64,000 nt of DNA, from positions 21,762,321 through 21,826,320 of the forward strand of contig NC_034014.1 in NCBI RefSeq assembly GCF_000346465.2. The letters are read 5' to 3'. This DNA is from Prunus persica (lineage: Eukaryota > Streptophyta > Magnoliopsida > Rosales > Rosaceae). Below are positions 38,002 through 49,251 of this stretch, in pieces. The notes beneath the pieces were generated by a model. The model was given only the letters and a program-made list of their open reading frames with translations. It was not told the origin of the DNA and ran no database searches. Every line of letters starts with the position of its first letter. The stretch's first letter is position 1. A program made the translations under genes and the position numbers.

Positions 38002-39530
38002 CCCCCTCCCCCACAAACTGGAATGGAAACTTATACATATGTAGTATGAAAGTATGTTCAGAATGATAACTGCTTCTCGTGCAACTTGTGAATGTTTTTG
38101 CGTTTTATGATGTATTCTGAAGCTCTGACCTTTACTTTGTGCCGGCTTGGATGGATTGTATTTACAGGCATCCTGAAAAGGCAAATCCAAGGGCAAACAC
38201 CATTCTTAAGAAAGAGGTGATTGGAATTACCGAGTCTGGAAAAATATCTACTCTTGCAGAGTCTGTAGGGACTGGATGGTCTTTGATGGATTCTCACTGG
38301 TTCCTTCACCCTAAAAAAGTTCCCAATGGGGATGGCCACTTCTTTGTTCTCCAGGGAAAAAATATGGTATGCGCTTATGTATTTCCAAGTCACATCGTAA
38401 TTGTAGAGCTTTTTAGTTTATTTTGCTGCCGTCATACACATATATGGATGGGCTCTTCAACCAGATATAACGTTCTCTTGGTCATTGTTATTACCCACTA
38501 GCATGCACAGTAATGTTTTGGAGATATTGGAGTGCTTCATCTCGGTATGAAGATAAATTGCTGAGATGGAATACTAGATTATGTCTCCTAATTATCTCTT
38601 CGTACAGGTCAAATTATTCCGCGGAAGAAAGCTGGACTATGAATCTAAACATTGTGAGAAACATGAAAGTGAACAAGAGTTCATGACCTTGGTTGAATTC
38701 TCTGCTGAAGATCCTTACGGCAAAGCAGTGGCATTGCTTGACTTAAAATCCAGATTTGTCCAGGTACTGTATGATCAGTTTCCTTGATTTTTTTCTTTTG
38801 TCGGATCACTTCCCTTTGATTTGTCACAGTTAATTAAACACTTGACTTATTTTACTTCAAAATTGAACAGGTAAAGGAAGACTCGATGCTAGTTCCTGGG
38901 ATCACGTTGGCTTTCATATTTTGCGATATGCTAAAGAAGGAAGGATATGATGGCTTTTCTGTTAATGCGAAGGAGATAGGTAATGTAGCTGAAGAAATTA
39001 ATGAGAATCATGAGGAAGGCAAAACAACCAACCTGACCTCTTCAGGAGTGACCGAAGGAGGGCTGAATAATGAGGTGGCTGAAGATGTAGTGATGCCGGA
39101 AAAAGGTGGAGGCTGTGGTGCAGGATGTGGCAGTGGGTGCGGAAATGCAATAAGGAGTGCCTCTGCTGGATGTGGCAGTGGTTGTGGTGGAGGATGTGGC
39201 AGTGGTTGTGGTGGAGGATGTGGAAGCTTGGTGAAGAGTGGCGGCTGTGGAGGGTGTGGTGGAGGTGGTGGTTGTGGTGGTGGTTGTGGTGGCGGATGTG
39301 GAAGCATGCTGAAGAGTGGTGGCTGTGGTGGCTGCGGTGGTAGTGGTGGATGCGGTGGTTGTGGTGGTGGGTGTGGAAGCATTCTGCAGAGCGGTGGCGG
39401 ATGGGAAAACTTATTCAAGGGCAGTGGTTCTGGTGATACATGTGCTCATGCAAACACGTCTGGTAACTCATTCGCTAATCAACACCCAAACGAAGCATCC
39501 GCTCGTGTGAATGAGGTAGCCGTTGCTTGA
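34990..39530 (+). CDS. GRDP: Glycine-rich domain protein, DUF1399 family (GRDP1/GRDP2-like)
   Basis: Plant GRDPs are linked to auxin-related growth, flowering and abiotic stress responses; the biochemical role is not settled. Eight exons: 34990-35147, 35451-35568, 35656-35910, 36380-36835, 37372-37910, 38168-38366, 38608-38763 and 38871-39530 (TGA), GT-AG, phases closing; 846 residues versus about 790-820 in Arabidopsis. Seen: two copies of the DUF1399 signature, DCEWIWHCHRLNP (about residues 80-92) and DVDLIWHSHQLHPVSY (220-235); a middle region starting VLLEFVEVRNLPEGHKG that resembles a C2-like fold; and a Gly/Cys-rich tail (about 706-803) built from GCGSGCGGG-type repeats with serine spacers such as GSLVKSGG and GSMLKSGG. 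Start taken at the first ATG of the exon, which gives the family N-terminus. The repeat-rich tail produces long antisense frames of His/Pro that are artefacts. Confidence 0.94.
37967..37999. repeat. (CT)n microsatellite in a GRDP intron
   Basis: About 16 CT units followed by a C-rich run, inside the intron after 37910. Confidence 0.85.
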
Positions 39531-39824
39531 TTCCGGAACATCAGCATGATGAAATTACATGCATCATAATAAAGTTTTATGCAGCGCTCATACTTCTTGT
39601 ATGCTCCATTGTCAATCCTCAAATTCTTGTTGTATGCTATCATCTATTGCGTTGTAAATTGTATCATATGAAATAAAATAGAGCGTTATAATTGCGCATA
39701 TACCTTCCATTCCGTTTGAACTCTCGTGCTCTCTGTGGTTGCATTGCATGTAAATATAAATTTGGGTTGAATATTTTGTAGGAAGAGGTTCATGTAAATT
39801 TTTTATTTTTTGGGCCGAAGTTAG

Positions 39825-39930
39825 GAAGGGGAAGGGAAGCTCACACACATGGTTACCATGGGAACTTGAACTCAGGACCACTTGGAAGCACATCAAAAGC
39901 CTGATCCAATCCAACTAATACCCCTTTGGT
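39825..39930 (-). mobile_element. SINE-like tRNA-derived segment spanning the left end of the tandem duplication
   Basis: Read in reverse it shows TTAGTTGGATTGGATCAGG (box-A-like) and CTGAGTTCAAGTTCCC (box-B-like), ending in a GTGTGTG tail. The duplication starts inside it at about 39,874: copy B keeps only the box-A half. Confidence 0.5.
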
Positions 39931-40705
39931 AGATTATATGTAAATTGAGTTGAATATTTTGGAGTAAAAAAGGTTTTCGTTTTGGTTTCTTTCATTTTTC
40001 AAAATAACTATATTAGAAAGCCTAGAGAGAGGCAAATTACAGCCAATCTAGGCCATCTTCCGGCCAGATCAAGGTAAGTAAACGTGATAAATTTTTAGTA
40101 ACGGCTACTTTCAAAATTAAGAGGTATGGTATTAGAATGGATATTTTGAAAGATACTCCATCCTTTCTTTGATCATGTTTATCAATGATATTATTTTGTT
40201 TATCAATGAGGCAAATTCTAATGGGAAAACACCTATTAGAAGGAAGAGCTGGAAAAGATATAATTTCTGCTTGATTTTGGCATTATTTTCTTTTTCTACT
40301 TTTATAGAAGAAACGGAAACGTAATTGTGAAGCAAATTACAAGAATAAAAATGTTCCTATCCTAAGGGGAAGTATCATACTACCAGGAATAACTAGCATG
40401 CATCTTGAAAGGAAAGATAATTTATTTTGAAATAATAATAAAAACCCCATAAAAGAAAGAAAGTATGCGTTTCCATTCCTAGTTTTGCAGCCGACGTGAT
40501 TGAAGACTATAGGGTTAATTCTCAAAAGTCAACTCAGCTTTATATATTTGTAGCAACGTAATTAAGGTCAATTAATTCCCTAAAAATACCATATATATTT
40601 TGAACGTAATTATATATTTATGACTATATATTTTGACTCTCTATATAAATCGCACATCGTCCTAACTTTTTAGCAGAATAAGTGAAGTGAATTCTAGAAA
40701 AAACG

Positions 40706-41414
40706 ATGGCTAAGTTTACAATCCCTTGTTTCGTCCTCATTTTGGTGCTCTTGTCAACCACCAATGGTTTGTTTCAATAATCTTCAATCATATATATTTT
40801 GTTTTTTTTCCAGTTAGTTAGGCTTTTCAACTAAGTATTTACAATCTCCTATATATATGGTCAAACAGATGTCCATGCATGCAAGCTATTTGGGTTTTTT
40901 TTTTAAATTTCTTTTTCCTTTTTGGTTGATCATATCAGTGTATGAGTCGATAAAAAACTCATATTATTGGATCAATTTTAATTACTATTAATTTAAGAAT
41001 TTAGAGTTTATTCAAGTGCATAAACTCATGTCTACACTTGTTTTTTCCGTAAATATTTTGTAATATAATTTTATGTATTGCACAAGTCCATGTTACTATA
41101 TTGATTACCATTTTTCGCTTAAGAGGCTTTTTGTTTTTTAATTTTTAGTTCATGTCGCGCTAAGACTATAATCTTTTTGAAGAATTAATTATTTGTTTTT
41201 TTATTTTTTTATTTTTATAATTTCAGTTTGGAAGATAGCAACTGTTGAAGGTTCCAAGTGTTGTACTGATCATCCTGAACTTGGAAAGTGTGTCCCTGGT
41301 GCAGATGACAACCCAAACAGTGGAAAATGCTGGAAATTTTGCACTTCAGGTTGTGAGAAAGGAGGCATCTGCAAACTATTTGGCGACCATCATCATTGCC
41401 ATTGCTTATGTTGA
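40706..41414 (+). CDS. Secreted cysteine-rich defensin-like protein, copy A
   Basis: Two exons, 40706-40766 and 41227-41414 (TGA), one GT-AG phase-1 intron of 460 bp right after the signal peptide, the usual layout of plant defensin-like (DEFL) genes; 82 residues. Exon 1 encodes a hydrophobic signal peptide (MAKFTIPCFVLILVLLSTTN). The mature part is Gly/Lys/His-containing with ten cysteines: a CC pair, two GKC motifs, KFC, SGC, GIC, and a closing HCHCLC. The family acts outside the cell, commonly in defence or as signals; the target of this one is unknown. A TATA-like TATATAAA lies about 65 bases before the ATG (near 40,641). It was not matched to a named gene. The protein is identical to that of copy B. 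Confidence 0.85.
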
Positions 41415-43127
41415 TTTTCTTTCAACGCTATTCCATAATATTATTAATTAGTTAACATTTTTATCTAAGATCCTTAAGTTGGCTGGGTAGGGGGGCTCCT
41501 CCCCTACTAGCCTGGATCGTCATCTCCAATTTCAAGCATATGTACCCTTCTTTAGTTGAATAAAATTATCTTGGCTTTTTGTCATTTTTGTGTGCTCAGG
41601 CTTCCCATTGCAATGTACCATCTTGGGTTCTTCACATAGATGTCCTTTCAACTTTTATATCCTAGACATAAACTTACGTAATTTAAACATCTAACTAAAA
41701 CCCAAACTTGTAAGATAGATATGCCCTATTAGTATTAACTAAATTACAATATATGCGATCTACCTTCATGTTTTATATTTAATTTATTTTAAAGCATGTC
41801 ATTAACTCCCTGATTTTTAGCACATTAATGACTCCAATTTTTTGTTTGATGTTCCCTCTAATCCCTGAAATTTTGACAAAATAAAAACCCTCGAATTTCG
41901 ACCAAAAAAATCCCTACAAATTCGACCAAAAAATATCCTTAAATCATTAACGTAGTTACATTTTTTCTTTTTCTTTTTTTACCCAAGGTACATTATTTCT
42001 ATATATATATAAAATAAGTGCCTTACTTTGAAAAAATTATGTACACTTGTTATAAATTAAAGACATGTACATAATATTTTGCATAGTATAGATACTATTT
42101 TTCTTAAATCAGAATAATAGATAAATTATAATTGATAAAAGATAATAGGTAGATTATTATTGATAAAAGTTTATAAGTACAATAAAAATTTAATTAGTAT
42201 ATCATTCGTTTAAAAAGAAAATAAATAAATAAAAATTATGGACACTATTATTCTTAAATTTAAAAAAATAATTTAAAAAAAATGATTTTTTCCTATTTTA
42301 AATTTGACAACGACAAAAAAGGAAGAAATGTACCTTTTTCGCCAAAACATAGGAATTTTCTTAATAGATAAAAGTAGAGTCTACTTAGCCAAACGACACA
42401 AAGCCAAGAAGGGGTATCAAAATCTCAACGGAAACTGCCCTAACAAAAAAAAGGAAACAATTTGCTTAACAAATCTCTAAATTTATGCCCATTTAAAAAC
42501 CTCTATTTGAAATTAAAATACTATTAAAACGACAGATAATAATGGCAATTTCTTAAAGATTACTAAGAGTGCTGCTATTTCCACCTCCTATCTTATTTCT
42601 CGATCCACCTTATCTTCCGACCTTTAAAAAAATAATTTAAAAAAAATGATTTTTTCCTATTTTAAATTTGACAACAACAAAAAAGGAAGAAATGTACCTT
42701 TTTCGCCAAAACATAGGAATTTTCTTAATAGATAAAAGTAGAGTCTACTTAGCCAAACGACACAAAGCCAAGAAGGGGTATCAAAATCTCAACGGAAACT
42801 GCCCTAACAAAAAAAAGGAAACAATTTGCTTAACAAATCTCTAAATTTATGCCCATTTAAAAACCTCTATTTGAAATTAAAATACTATTAAAACGACAGA
42901 TAATAATGGCAATTTCTTAAAGATTACTAAGAGTGCTGCTATTTCCACCTCCTATCTTATTTCCCGATCCACCTTATCTTCCGACCCACAATGTAAATTT
43001 GAAAAAACACAATCCTATCTTTTCACCCACCATTATTCCTAAAATACCCTTTAATTATTAATTTATGCAAATTCTCTATTTTTTTTTAGTGGAAACGATG
43101 TATTTATTTCAATAAAACTGAAACAGA
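41415..43127. other. Copy A spacer downstream of the defensin-like gene
   Basis: No gene seen. The first 800 bases (3' flank) align with copy B almost base for base. AT-rich DNA follows with a private tandem duplication: 42,259-42,622 is repeated at 42,623-42,986, 364 bp per unit with very few differences. Copy B has this segment once (from about 50,216). Confidence 0.7.
42259..42986. repeat. 364-bp tandem duplication private to copy A
   Basis: Both units run from TTTAAAAAAATAATTTAAAA to CCACCTTATCTTCCGACC and share the block AGAGTCTACTTAGCCAAACG. They are almost identical by eye (for example GACAACGAC versus GACAACAAC), so the event is recent. Confidence 0.9.
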
Positions 43128-43340
43128 TTACAACATATCCTCCTCAACCAACAAGTTCTCGATGAATGCAGGAGGGTCCCTATCCCATGAGAACATGTCA
43201 ATTGATGAAATAGAAAAATATGAAAGACTATGTGCCACTGTATTGGCATCTCTAGAAACAAAACAAACTGAAGAATTATTTAGTTGCTGAAACAAACAAA
43301 AAAACGACAGTCTTCGATTGATACACCTATTGATGAGCTA
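43128..43340 (-). pseudogene. LINE-type RNase H domain relic, copy A
   Basis: On the minus strand the frame ending at 43128 reads VCFVSRDANTVAHSLSYFSI, then DRDPPAFIENLLVEEDML and a stop. This is the C-terminal part of the RNase H-like (RVT_3) domain of plant non-LTR retrotransposons. Upstream, SIEDCRFFVCF continues in another frame after a break, so it is frameshifted. No other LINE domain remains. Confidence 0.65.
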
Positions 43341-43473
43341 GTTGTCTTTAATATTAGATCATTATTAAAATACACTTTAACCCCATATCTATCATCCTCG
43401 CCCATCTCCAACACCAACACCAAACTCCTCCTTACCCTTCAAAAAGCCAACATGTTATTACTAGAAAGCTATT

Positions 43474-43703
43474 AGAGCATCTCCAGGAGAGTATCCAAAT
43501 TTTAGCCAAATTCTAGCTAAAATAGCTAGAAAGCTGTTATAGCAAACCACTTAAAAGGTGTTTCCTCCAGCAATTTTCTCTATTTTAGCTAATCTGAAAT
43601 ATTTTATTATTATTTTCTCCTTCTCTTTGTCCATCTTCCTCTTGCAAATCCAATATATTTAAATAAATAAAAATGTAGAAACCTAACCCCACCAACCTCC
43701 TAA

Positions 43704-43778
<75 letters not shown>

Positions 43779-44040
43779 TTTTCTCTCTCCTCGTAGCCAA
43801 ATTCTCTCTCCTCCTTGCTAGATGTAGATAGCCAAAAGTTGGTTCTCTAAAATAGAGAGCCAATCTCCAACAGACTCTATATCCTCTCATCCCTAGCTAC
43901 TTTGGCTAAAAAAAAGGAAAATTCTCCTCCAGCAGACTCTCTACTTAGCTCTTTGTTTCGGAGAACCAACTTTTGACTATCAAATGGAGAAATGATGAGC
44001 GAAGGGGCAATACCAAGCAAATGGAGAACTTTTTTAAATT
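43474..44040. repeat. MITE-like 'GAGCATCTCCA' repeat with CT microsatellite, copy A
   Basis: Starts AGAGCATCTCCAGGAGAGTA, then repeated TTTTAGCCAAATTCTAGCTA-type motifs. A 71-bp CT run at 43,707-43,777 (only about 27 bp in copy B) and a CTCCTCCAGCAGACTCTC block follow. Typical of non-autonomous DNA elements common in rosids; right end not fixed. An AT microsatellite (44,250-44,280) follows downstream. Confidence 0.45.
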
Positions 44041-44246
44041 AATCTAAAAATATTGAAATATATATATATGTTGTCGGGGACGGGAGGGTGTTGCCTAGCA
44101 AATGGAGAGGTGGGAAGGAGAATGATGAGCGAAGGGGCAAGACCAAGCGGGAAAGAAACAAATGAAACCAAAATCTAATACAAGGAAAACCCCACAAGGC
44201 ACTACCTACTGAAACATTCAAAAACATGAAGGTAAGGATTGTTCTT

Positions 44247-44283
<37 letters not shown>

Positions 44284-44884
44284 AGGTGGATCAGAGTTGG
44301 GGTGGTGGGTTGTTGGGAGAAAGAGAGAAGAGAGAAGGGTGGTGAATGTTGGCTGGGATTGGAGATGGATGGTGGCTGGTGGTTGGGATTGAAGATGGTG
44401 GTGGCGGTTGGGATTAGAGTTGGGGTCTTTCTTTTTTTTTTTTCTTTTTTTTATTTAGTTTTGCAATTATTGGTTTAACTTTGAATTGTATTCAAATAGT
44501 CATGTTTTTTTAAAATTAATATTTAAATTTTTTAAAAAAAATTAATGGACAATATTGGCTAACGATACTAAACATAAGAACCGAATTGTCCAAATTGAAA
44601 ACACAGGGACTAAATTGGCCAATGTGATAAAACACAGGGACCATTGTTGTATTTAATCCCAAAATGTAATTAGGGGTACGTTTGGAATTTGAAAAGTAAA
44701 ATAAATCATATTTTAAGCTTGATTAGGTAACTTAATGAGCTGGATCCTAAGGTTTACTTATAAAAATCATGTTTTATTTATAGAAATATAAGGTTATGGG
44801 TTGCAGGTAAGAAAATTTTTAGTTTGAAGGGGAAAATTCAAATTTATTTTTTTCAAAAAATACACTCGATAAAAAATAATAATA

Positions 44885-44975
44885 AAAAAACAAGAAAAAG
44901 AGAGGAATCAAACATAGGAATCTCGGGTGCAAAGGTAAATGCTCTTAACCACTCGAACTACAAGCTCTTTGCATG
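44885..44975 (-). mobile_element. tRNA-derived SINE, copy A
   Basis: In reverse: TAGTTCGAGTGGTTAAGAGC (box A), then CACCCGAGATTCCTATGTTTGATTCC (box B region; shown here by its parts GAGATTCC and GTTTGATTCC). Copy B keeps the better box B GTTCGATTCC. Confidence 0.6.
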
Positions 44976-45599
44976 TACCTCCTTTAAAATACGTAACAAT
45001 TAACATGTTATTTCCTCCATTTTTTAGAAGACTTTCAAGGTTCTGTGATAATTTTTTTATTTTTATTTTTTTTTTGATGAAAATTAGGATTATTGCTTTC
45101 TTGATAAATAAATATTGATAATATATGCTACGACTAGGTACACATAAGTGGAGGCTTGAAACAAAATTAACCCAATATGAGTAAGTATATACTTCCACTA
45201 TGTTATAGTTAGAGCATCTCAGTGAGGAGATGTAAAATTAAGGGTGTAAAATCATTTTTACATTTTGTTTATATCTCCGAGAAGTGTAAATTGAGTTCTC
45301 TCTAATGGTGAGATGTGAATATGGGGATGTATACTTTGGCAAGGGACATGCCCCAAAATTATGCGATACAGAGGCTTACAATACAAAGGACGTGCCCTCA
45401 AGAGATAACAAATCCCGTCCCCAACTAATGACAAACCTAACAAGTAAGCCTTGGTTACTTGTTTAGTTGTTTTATTGGGCCTCTGGCTCTGTTGTGTACC
45501 GAAGAAATGAGTCCAATAAGGGTTTAACAAGCAAAAGGCTGTTATAAAGACTCAATCCTTTCCGACCCAACCAAAAATAAGGAAAATAAATTCAAATTC

Positions 45600-46218
45600 T
45601 TAGACCATCTTCAATCATATCGAGGCTAAACTCAAATTTCCACCTTCTAAAACACAACTATTCATATATTTCATGGCCTTGCAAACTCATAATTTGAGTC
45701 TGCAACTTTATTAAATTGTTTAAGAATAATTAACTCCTACTCTTTTTTTTTGTTAATTTTTTTTTACATTATTTTTATTTCAACATTCGTGATTTAATTT
45801 TCTGAACATTTTAACCTTAAAAAATTAAAATTTCAAAACATAATAGAATTTGACTTCAAAAAAAAAAAGTTTGCCTTATAAAAAATAATAATAATAATAA
45901 TAAAAAACTCTGCTTTCAAATTGGGCCATTGGATTGCAATGGCTCTTTTGTCCATAAGCTACCACTTGTCGCACAATAAGAATGCAAGGGGGACAGCTTT
46001 GTTGCCACGCCAAGCCCGCCTCTTTTTCCTCTTTACGTGTGTCGCAAAATAGGGATTTGGGCTTCACACAAATTACTTGTTCAGGCAAAACTTCTGGAAT
46101 TCCGCTATAAATTCCATCAATCTTAAATTTTCACCCCTTAAAATACATGGGTTGGAGATGAATTTTGGGCTCAAAACTCAAAATTTGAGTTTCTACCCTT
46201 GGGTTGGAGATGGTCTTA
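45600..46218. mobile_element. Tourist/Harbinger-like MITE, copy A
   Basis: Body 45,603-46,215 (613 bp) with ends GACCATCTTCAATCATA and, in reverse, GACCATCTCCAACCCA, flanked on both sides by TTA, the 3-bp target expected for PIF/Harbinger elements. The interior has no transposase; a 70-codon minus-strand frame inside is not recognised. Confidence 0.65.
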
Positions 46219-46361
46219 CATACGAAAATCTATTCTAAACAAGTTTTTATTTTTATTTTTTAATACAAGCAATTGGGAGACGGTGTTTACACAAATATTT
46301 ATTAGGTGTCTAGGGTTTTTGAATTTCTACCTACATAAGTGGAAGTGGAAGAGCTCAACTA

Positions 46362-47124
46362 ACTGAGTTTAGGGATAGCAACGAACCAGACAGGAGCCGG
46401 GTATGGCAATACCATTCCCTTTCCTCTTCCAATCCCCAACGTCGTCCCCTATAAAAATTATCGGGGAGTCCCCTTCCTCGCCCCTATCAAAGAGCTATCC
46501 CCCAAACTTGCCTCGAATCCCCGAATCAACATACTATACTATAGGTCCATCTTCTCCCCATTCTCGTTGACCCGCAATCTACAATATGGTCGAGTTATAT
46601 TTGCTCTACCAAGTCTTGAAACTTTGTATATATGGAACCGTAACTTAAGGACATAGGATTGTGTGGATCATCCACACATCAAAGATAAATATCCAGAAAA
46701 CAAAACATGAATCCAAGTTTTCTGTGCAAATTAGTTCTCAATAACAAGTATCCAAAATGTTTTAATGGAATTTGGATTCGTGTGTGAATCCCAACTCCTT
46801 AAATGAAAAAGCCCCACCAATTTCAATGGGTATGCTGCCATTGAGCTCAGAACCTTCAACTCTCTAATAGTCACATGAATAGGACCAACAAAGAGGTTGC
46901 GGCGCTAGGAGGAATGAGGAATTGGGACAGCATATTATATTATAATTATATATTTATTTATCAGACCAGGTTCGGAGACGGGGATACCAATATCATCCCC
47001 GGCCCATACCCAACAGGGAATTTTAAAATTTGGAGATCCACATACCCGATTCCCGTTTTGTCCTGAAATCTCCCTCATTAGAGTCGAGGACCTGGCGGGA
47101 ATTTCTGCCATTCCTAAGTAAGTT
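46362..47124. mobile_element. hAT-like non-autonomous element, copy A
   Basis: Body about 46,370-47,116 (747 bp). Ends TAGGGATAGCA and, in reverse, TAGGAATGGCA (9 of 11). Flanks ACTGAGTT and AGTAAGTT would be an 8-bp duplication with two mismatches. Interior is GC-richer and ends in GGGG/CCCC-type repeats such as CGGGTATGGCAATACC. The copy B counterpart is 55,061-55,807, the same length, so it predates the duplication. Confidence 0.55.
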
Positions 47125-47249
47125 ATACCTCACTGACGAAGAAGCTATTATAAATAAATTATTTTTTAAAAATAGTTTTTTTTTATGGAAGGAGGAAGTA
47201 GCACCTCAGATGTTTGAAAGAGTTTTAAATTGATGTTAAAAAAGAAGAA

Positions 47250-47495
47250 GGGAGATTCACTATAATACCCAATATAGGAGCCCGAATTATAAAAAAATCC
47301 TATATAAAATGGACTTTAGAAACACACTCAAAGCTCATTTACAACATAACAAAAAGGCTTTTAACTTCTTTTAAATTACAAAACTGTCATTGATTGATTA
47401 AAACAAACTCAACCCAAAAACCTCATAAAAAAGCCCAAAACACTCAATGGGACATCAAAGTAATTTAATAATCAAAATTAAATTCAACAGGACCA
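47250..47495. repeat. Dispersed AT-rich repeat, copy A member
   Basis: Same family as 34,105-34,352. It preserves the uninterrupted AAACAAACTCAACCCAAAAA that in copy B is split by an hAT-like insertion. Confidence 0.7.
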
Positions 47496-48547
47496 GCTGT
47501 CATTTTTGGGGTTTTTTTTAGTATGTTTATAGAAATTAAATGATGTATGGTTTATTTATAGTTTGAGCGCTAAGAATGAGTATATGACTAAATATCTTTA
47601 TAAAAAAAAGGATCAATTTGTGTTGACTCTTATTTCTTTCCAAAAGCAACCCTTTCTTCTCTTCATGCCCCACAGTTTTGAAGATCTTGGAGGACAACGG
47701 GACTAACCCCTTCTCAGGCCACTTGGAAGCACATCAAAAGCCTGATCCAATCCAACTAATACCTCATTGGTAGATTATATGTAAATTGAGTTGAATATTT
47801 TGGAGTACAAAAGGTTTTCGTTTTGGTTTCTTTCATTTTTCAAAATAACTATATTAGAAAGCTTAGAGTGAGGAAAATTACAGCCAATCTAGGCCATCTT
47901 CCGGCCAGACCAAGGTAAGTAAACGGGATAAATTTTTAGTAACGGCTACTTTCAAAATTAAGAGGTAGGGTATTAGAATGGGCATTTTGAAAGATACTCC
48001 ATCCTTTCTTTGATCATGTTTATCAATGATATTATTTTGTTTATCAATGAGGCAAATTCTAATGGGAAAACACCTATTAGAAGGAAGAGCTGGAAAAGAT
48101 ATAATTTCTGCTTGATTTTGGCATTATTTTCTTTTTCTACTTTTTATAGAAGAAACGGAAACGTTATTGTGAAGCAAATTACAAGAATAAAAATGTTCCT
48201 ATCCTAAGGGGAAGTATCTTACTGTCAGGAATAACTAGCATGCATCTTGAAAGGAAAGATAATTTATTTTGAAATAATAATAAAAACCCCATAAAAGAAA
48301 GAAAGTATGCGTTTCCTTTTCTAGTTTTGCAGCTGACGTGATTGAAGACTATAGGGTTAATTATCAAAAGTCAACTCAGCTTTATATATTTGTAGCAACG
48401 TAATTAAGGTCAATTAATTCCCTAAAAATACCATATATATTTTGAACGTAATTATATATTTATGACTATATATTTTGACTCTCTATATAAATCGCACATC
48501 GTCCTAACTTTTTAGCAGAATAAGTGAAGTGAATTCTAGAAAAAACG

Positions 48548-49251
48548 ATGGCTAAGTTTACAATCCCTTGTTTCGTCCTCATTTTGGTGCTCTTGTCAAC
48601 CACCAATGGTTTGTTTCAATAATCTTCAATCATACATATTTTGTTTTTTTCCAGTTAGTTAGGCTTTTCAACTAAGTATTTACAATCTCCTATATATATG
48701 GTCAAACATATGTCCATGCATGCAAGCTATTAGGGTTTTTTTTAATTTCTTTTTCCTTTTTGGTTGATCTTATCAATGTATGAGTCGATAAAAAATTCAT
48801 ATTATTGGATCAATTTTAATTACTATTAATTTAAGAATTTAGAGTTTATTCAAGTGCATAAACTCATGTCTACACTTGTTTTTTCCGTAAATATTTTGTA
48901 ATATAATTTTATGTATTGCACAAGTCCATGTTACTATATTGATTACCATTTTTCGCTTAAGAGGCTTTTTGTTTTTTAATTTTTGGTTCATGTCGCCCTA
49001 AGATTATAATCTTTTTGAAGAATTAATTATTTGTTTTTTTATTTTTTATTTTTATAATTTTAGTTTGGAAGATAGCAACTGTTGAAGGTTCCAAGTGTTG
49101 TACTGATCATCCTGAACTTGGAAAGTGTGTCCCTGGTGCGGATGACAACCCAAATAGTGGAAAATGCTGGAAATTTTGCACTTCAGGTTGTGAGAAAGGA
49201 GGCATCTGCAAACTATTTGGCGACCATCATCATTGCCATTGCTTATGTTGA
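48548..49251 (+). CDS. Secreted cysteine-rich defensin-like protein, copy B
   Basis: Exons 48548-48608 and 49064-49251 (TGA); 82 residues with the same signal peptide, intron phase and ten-cysteine pattern as the copy at 40,706. The coding sequences differ at two third positions only (GCA/GCG for Ala and AAC/AAT for Asn in the GADDNPNSGKC stretch), so the proteins are identical. The intron acceptor is TTTTAG here and TTTCAG in copy A. The upstream 300 bp, including the TATATAAA-like box, are also nearly the same, so both genes probably share their regulation. Confidence 0.85.

Larger units (their letters stand above)
39874..47715. repeat. Tandem segmental duplication, copy A
   Basis: Direct tandem repeat with copy B at 47,716-56,981. 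Landmarks recur in the same order and strand: the start (CACTTGGAAGCACATCAAAA), the defensin-like gene, the LINE RNase H relic, CT and AT microsatellites, the SINE with box B, the Tourist-like MITE, the hAT-like element, and the end (AACGGGACTAACCCCTTCTC). By eye the copies differ by a few percent outside insertions. The junction of A and B joins unit end CCCCTTCTC to unit start AGGCCACTTGG, with CTC shared by both parents. Copy A lacks the two large insertions of copy B but has a private 364-bp internal tandem repeat. Confidence 0.93.

Noticed and set aside
39008..39418. Antisense 136-codon His/Pro-rich frame
   Set aside because: Mirror of the Gly/Cys-rich GRDP exon; GC-biased repeats remove stops from the opposite strand.
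41245..41451. 68-codon frame overlapping the defensin-like exon in another phase
   Set aside because: Shadow of the cysteine-rich frame; the spliced frame with a signal peptide explains the exon.
46875..47233. Two small frames repeated identically at 55,566-55,924
   Set aside because: They lie inside an hAT-like element and are identical only because the whole segment is duplicated.
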